Shown here piece after piece: positions 59,155 through 64,000 of a DNA stretch of 64,000 nt (positions are counted from its first letter, which is position 1; the number at the start of each line of letters is the position of its first letter). Both the position numbers and the translations under genes were made by a program. The stretch spans positions 7,192,001 to 7,256,000 of the forward strand of contig OU612068.1 in NCBI GenBank assembly GCA_914767715.1, written 5' to 3'. The notes below the pieces were generated by a model, which was not told the DNA's origin, ran no database searches, and saw only the letters and a list, made by a program, of their open reading frames with translations. This DNA comes from Membranipora membranacea. Lineage: Eukaryota > Bryozoa > Gymnolaemata > Cheilostomatida > Membraniporidae.

Positions 59155-59744
59155 TGTGATACGTGGTTGGAAGCAATCGCAAGGTGGTTCAACTTAGCCC
59201 AGCTAAGATTTATATCAGTATGCAAGAAGGTTTAGATGTAAATAATAATTACCAGAGAGATAGATGTCGAGTGTGTCTGTCAGTATGTCCAGGTGAGAGT
59301 ATGAATGGAATGGATTGGATACCAATGGTGTGTGATAATTGTGTAACCTTGTTAGGTCAGATAAGTGAGCTAGTTAATTGTAATGGCCAGTTGACCATCT
59401 GTATGAGCTCAATATATGTAGTGGAATACCACCAGTCATGGGTTTTCCCGGCTAAGCCGATGGCATCCCAGAATGCCAGTCAGGGTTTTCTGACTATGTG
59501 TCAGCGACAGCCCAGAACGCGCCAGTTCCCCAGAGCTATCCCAATGTTTTTGACCCTACCTTTTCCAAGTTACAACTTAAATAGTGTGCTATTGTGCGGG
59601 CTGGAGGAGATAATGACTGGAATGAATATAGTTGAGAATAGCATACAGTAATTATGATGATGACTCAGTAGCTACCAATGCAGAAAGCCTTAGTTGAGTG
59701 TAATAATATTTTAATTACTACAGGTTGTGAGTAAAAGTATCTCA
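59155..59744 (-). repeat. 5' LTR of the non-autonomous element
   Basis: 590-bp LTR, the promoter-proximal copy for the minus-strand element. Its outer end (59744) is 107 bp from the splice acceptor of the first SETDB1 exon seen. Confidence 0.88.
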
Positions 59745-59851
59745 AACCCGCTTATGTTTTACCAGTATGTTATGTGATGACATCTCATGAGTCCCCACAA
59801 ATTTACTCATTCTCTGTCTGCCCCTATCTAGCTCTTGTGTTATATTCTCAG

Positions 59852-62800
59852 GTTTGTTCAATGGTAACAATAATCAGATGTGGAGACTGGAATTATCTCT
59901 GGATGGTTATATGAATATGGAATCTGATAGCAACCCTCCTGGTGGAAATCTTACTCATCCCATACCAAAACCAGATCTTGAATCTGTGGAAGGGTCAAAG
60001 GAAATTCTGCCGCTGCCGGTGGTTGACAATACACAGGAAGAGAAAAGTCAAACGTCAGAATTCAAACATCCATCATCTGGTATTGAAAAGACAGACCATG
60101 GGACAGCAGACTGCAAAGAGAAGATTATTGAGGTAGTCAGAGAAATTCACCAGACCGCGAAAGGGACGGGTGGTGTTGACCCAAAGTCATTTGAGAATGA
60201 GAACACACGCTATGTGTTCAAAGGAACAGAGGAGGAATTATGTAACCTCATTAGAGAAGTTGTGTTTGAAGATGAGGAGACTAAAGTATATGCGGAGAAG
60301 ACGGATCAAATGCTAAAAACATGGGATGAAGCATTGACCAGAGAGGAAGGTAGGGATAAAAACAGTCCTGCAATATGATGATGGCTTAATAATATATAGT
60401 GTTTGGACAAGTGTATTTCACATTGCCTCTGATTTTTGTTGGTTCATTTTAAGGATTGTTCAGCGGGTGCTCAGTTACATGTTTGAATAAGCATATTTTT
60501 TTGGAAGCAATGAAATATACTTTCAGGCTACCAGTATCAAAGTATTAAAAATATGGTAGCTGACTTAGACAAATGTTTTGGTTATTTTATAGAGGAGAAC
60601 GCTGAGAGAGAGCAGCTTATCAAGGAACTTGAGAGTGAGCTGGAGCTTCTCCGTATCGAGTATGAGACTGTCTGCCAGCAGAGGAAACCTAAGTAAGCTC
60701 TGCCACATACTTTCCATACTGAATTGAAGTTGTACTTAGATACTTGATAAATGATTTTTGTCTTGAGTTTGGAAGAACCTTACACTTGAAAGAAGTAATG
60801 GGTTATGAGAAGACCAGGCTTTCGGGCATCAGTAAGCAATTTTGATAACTTCATTGTTCTTCATACAGAGAGTCAAAAGCGACAGGTGCCGAGAGCAAGG
60901 CTACATCTGCTCAAGTTCAGAGACCCGCTGCCAATAAATCTGTAGAAGACAGCGATGATGATATTGAGATCATTGAGGAGATAAAACTTAAACCAGCAGT
61001 AAGGAGAGTGATTACTGGTATGGAGTGTTTCGCTGTGAGAAGCGGGGACCTGTGGAAGCGTGGATCAGTCATACAAGTAATAGCGTCAAGTACTGGCAAG
61101 GAGACTGATGAGGTAAGTTTGCCACTCTTATTTATCCTTTTAGCTTCATACCGCCATCCGCCATAACGTTTGTTATGTAGTTTTTAGTTATTCGGACCAG
61201 GAGCCTTAAAAGGACACCGAAATAACATTTTGTTTTTTCCAATCTCTATGTATGTAAGTATTTTTTTTTATTAACTTGATGCATGCTTTATGTGATTCGT
61301 ATAACCTGTTAGGAATTTTAGTAGCAAAGAAAAAAAATCATACAATCAAAAAATCAAAAAAACGTTGAAATAAACAGTGCCGGTTTGATTTGACTGTTTG
61401 TTACATCTCTCTGTAAAATCTTGCCAGCTTGTAAAGCTGATTAAACTTTTTTTCTTCACAGTATTACAAGGTGAGGCTGGATAGGTCTGTGCGAGTACTG
61501 AAAAGACATCAGATAGCCTATGAGCAGCATCCTAAAAGATCTGTGATGAGGGGAACAAGAATCATAGGTGAGTGGTCTGTGTCCTCTGATTAAGGATGTA
61601 GTCTGTACCACCAATCAGTGGTGATTAGTCTGTGTCCTTTGGTTTTATTTGAGTAGTCTGTGCCCTCTGGTTATAGTTGAGTTAGTATGTGTCTAAATAA
61701 TAGACTTGATAATAAGCATTAGGTTTATGCTCAAAATAAACTGTCTGATTCACTTAGGTGATCCTCCTCTTCTCTTCCTCTGCTTGTAGGTCTATGGAAT
61801 ATGATTTAAATACATTTGATTACGTATTTAGAATTTATTTTACCGCTTCTTTTGTAGCTCTGTACAAAGAATCTACTGGCGCTGTAGATTACTACAGTGG
61901 GATAGTTGCTGAGCCACCTTATACCAAAAACAACAACAGGTTAGATTTAGATAAACCCATTTTCAGCAGTATGCAATTTCATTTGTGCCTCTGAAACTAA
62001 TAATTTTGCTATCCCGGTAGCATGGCTTTCACTTGATAAGCTAGCCCACATGTGACATGATGATTAAATTTTATAGGTACCTGGTGTTCTTTGATGATGG
62101 ATGTGCGCAGTACACAAAGCAATCAGATATCAGAGTTATAGTTCATCAATGTAAGTTATGTGTCACAATTAGCTTGACTTTGCCTCTCTGTCAGGAAGGA
62201 GATGAGATGTTTTGTGGACTTTTCTCAACTACTCTACAAATGCATACAACAGCAAAATATATGGCTAGCTAATATTGGCTCAACCTCATTACTTTTTTAT
62301 AAAGTCCCAGCTTCGCTAATTAAAATTTGTACTAGCCAGCATAGATTCACACAAACTAGCTAAACTAGTCAAGGGTGATTACTAAAGAAGAAAATATCTC
62401 GGGGGCCGTGTTATCAACATCGCATTTAATCACATACTGCAATAATACATAATTCTTTACTTGTACTTGCATCATCAGATGATCGGCCATGGGATGGGCT
62501 ACAGGAAGATCTGGCTGAGTTTGTGAAACATTACATGGAGACATATAATCAGGTAGTTAATTCTCAGACAGCGAGATATATCATATACATAGGTATCAGC
62601 TCCCAATGCTGTGCCTTTTCTGAACCAGTCCATAAAGGAATTGGGCGTGCTAAGATTGAATGTAATTGCCTGAATCTGTTGCAACTTATGCTCTCTAACT
62701 TTGTGCGATTCTTCTGCCTGACTTTGTCTTGTTGACACAAGTTAAGCTGTTGATTTACTTACAAACTTTTTGTAAACATAGCGTATGATACTGAAGTTGA

Positions 62801-63679
62801 ATGTCGGACAGACAGTAAGCTGTGAGAAGGATGGTAAATGGCTCAAGGCTCGCTGCCTGCGTGTGGACTGTAGCCTGGTCAAGATTCTGTTTGAGTCTGA
62901 TAACACCACAGAATGGATATACAGGGGCTCTACCAGGTAAAATATAGCTATCTAGTTTATCAATGTAATTTCATAGCATTCACACCGAAGACAGGATAAT
63001 AGACAACTGAAATCACCCTGCGGTAAAAGGTGCATTATTGGGAAGTTATTATCGCATCCTGCTTAACAATAGGCCTTGACAGATTATTATGTACAAAGAA
63101 GTTCAAATGATTTGTATTGAGGCCCTGTTATTTTCTCAATATAATGTATCAACTGATTGCAAACAGCTTACCTGGGAAGCATCCTTGGCACAAAACAAGA
63201 ATGAACGCATGAGCCTAGCTCACAAGTATATATGGTAACTCCAAATAATACAACTGTGAGGAGCAGTAGCCTTAGAACCCTGGCTAAAGTAATAAGATGC
63301 ATTTACACAGATCGATATTAACGACAATGTGCCTTATGAGTCGGATTATTCAGACCTTTACTCCCAGACTCACTGTTCAGATTCAACCCTTGTATAGTCT
63401 GTTTAGCCTGAGCTCCTGTATAGTCTGTTTAGCCTGAGCTCCTGTATGGTTTGTTTAGCCTGAGATCCTATATGGTCTGTTTAGCCTGAGCTCCTATATG
63501 GTCTGTTTAGCCTGAGCTCCTATAATATGGTCTGTTTAGATTTGAGCCCCTTTATGGTCTGCACCAGAAGAGAGAAGCTGAGGCTAAAGCTAGAGCGGCA
63601 GAGCAGAAGATGAGACCAGAGTACTATACTAAGAGTAGTAACGTCGCTGTCAAGTCTACTCAGCCACAGAAGAGACCTG
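59852..63679 (+). CDS. SETDB1: SETDB1-type histone H3K9 methyltransferase, 5' part only
   Basis: SETDB1 trimethylates H3K9 and silences genes and retroelements in animals. Exons seen: 59852-60349, 60593-60692, 60869-61112, 61462-61567, 61858-61939, 62077-62150, 62479-62552, 62782-62936, and probably 63573-63679. The first ATG in frame is 59878, giving about 470 aa before the window ends. Since 59852 follows a good splice acceptor, an upstream exon with the true start is possible. Features: an acidic N-terminus; a coiled coil in exon 2 (EREQLIKELESELELL); a DDDIEIIEE acidic motif; then triple Tudor sequence, including KVRLDRSVRVLKRHQIAYE, YYSGIVAEPPYTKNNNRYLV, FFDDGCAQYTKQSD and SLVKILFESDNTTEWIYRGS, all diagnostic for SETDB1. 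The MBD and bifurcated SET domains would lie beyond the right edge. The last exon and its GTCAGA donor are uncertain. Confidence 0.88.
63391..63560. repeat. 26-bp minisatellite upstream of a SETDB1 exon
   Basis: About six copies of a 26-bp unit, TAGTCTGTTTAGCCTGAGCT followed by CCTGTA, gradually degrading to the right. It runs almost into the predicted acceptor near 63572 and provides much of the pyrimidine-containing sequence before it. Confidence 0.88.
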
Positions 63680-63893
63680 GTCAGATATATACATTATTTA
63701 TATAAGTGTTGCTAAATGAACATTAAGTTTAGAAGCTCATGTTTAACTTGTATGCATAAACTGAAGATGAAGTTCGATCTTTCCTGCATTTAGAGTTTCT
63801 CCCCCTCTATTGACTAGTTGAAATTCAAGCAAACTGGATCAGGTTTGATTTACATGAACTATAGTAGTGCCGTTTGACTTAAATAAGTGTTAA

Positions 63894-63910
63894 CCCCCCC
63901 CCCCCCCCCC
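63894..63910. repeat. Poly-C tract
   Basis: Seventeen consecutive C residues in AT-rich intronic sequence. The length may be unstable or misread in assembly. Confidence 0.85.
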
Positions 63911-64000
63911 GACCAATGATCAATGGTCTTACGGTAATATTAATGCTTTGTCAAAATAAATGATGATAAAACACATAACATTTCTATGAACGTAAAAGCA

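Larger units (their letters stand above)
57343..59744 (-). mobile_element. Young non-autonomous LTR retrotransposon
   Basis: Two 590-bp direct repeats (57343-57932 and 59155-59744) begin TGTGATACGTGG and end GTATCTCA, that is TG...CA. They differ at about five positions by eye (roughly 99% identity). The element is flanked by the 5-bp duplication AACCC (57338-57342 and 59745-59749). Orientation is minus: three bases from the 59155 end, 59135-59151 reads CCCACCCGAGGACGCCA on the + strand, a tRNA-like 3' end with CCA, so the minus strand carries a primer binding site. The internal region is only 1222 bp and codes for no protease, reverse transcriptase or integrase. It must have been moved by another element's enzymes. 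Confidence 0.9.

Noticed and set aside
63391-63560. Regular repeats considered as a CRISPR-like array
   Set aside because: The 26-bp units are contiguous with no unique spacers, and the genome is an animal's.

Overview
The window is intron-rich, AT-rich nuclear DNA from an animal. Introns follow GT-AG rules. The clearest genes are animal or general eukaryotic families: a USP4/15-type deubiquitinase, an Ajuba/LIMD1-type LIM protein, AP-1 gamma adaptin, cytochrome b561, EDC3, a CD225/IFITM-like membrane protein and the 5' part of a SETDB1-type histone methyltransferase. The Ajuba and SETDB1 families point to an animal. The proteins align well by eye with remembered human homologues but are diverged, and the genes are compact. 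A non-bilaterian invertebrate such as a sponge would fit, but this is inference and the species cannot be read from the sequence.

Layout: USP4/15-like (+, 971-10272) converges with the Ajuba-like gene (-, 23838-11711). The Ajuba-like gene is head to head with AP1G (+, 24669-33731), with 830 bp between the two start codons. AP1G converges with cytochrome b561 (-, 38347-35575). Then comes a repeat-rich block with a decayed LINE reverse transcriptase inside inverted TTCGTCCC arrays (39435-41266). EDC3 (+, 43959-47570), the CD225 gene (+, 49291-50318) and SETDB1 (+, from about 59.85 kb, running off the right end) follow. I rebuilt complete reading frames for six genes exon by exon, and every junction keeps phase. 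The genes are housekeeping or regulatory loci that happen to be neighbours: ubiquitin removal, Hippo/adhesion scaffolding, trans-Golgi clathrin sorting, transmembrane electron transfer, mRNA decapping and H3K9 methylation. I see no operon.

The least ordinary parts are these. (1) The Ajuba-like protein carries a Ser/Pro-rich tail of 479 residues after its LIM domains, where the family normally ends. (2) A young, intact-ended LTR retroelement (57343-59744) has 590-bp LTRs, a 5-bp target duplication and one unrecognised 330-aa ORF, and lies about 110 bp upstream of the first visible SETDB1 coding exon. (3) A 17-bp-period minisatellite (51836-52186) contains seven perfect GGGATTTCCC motifs, a kappaB-type site, downstream of the CD225/IFITM-like gene. 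(4) There are several small foldback elements, including one 37 bp upstream of a USP exon and one in an EDC3 intron.
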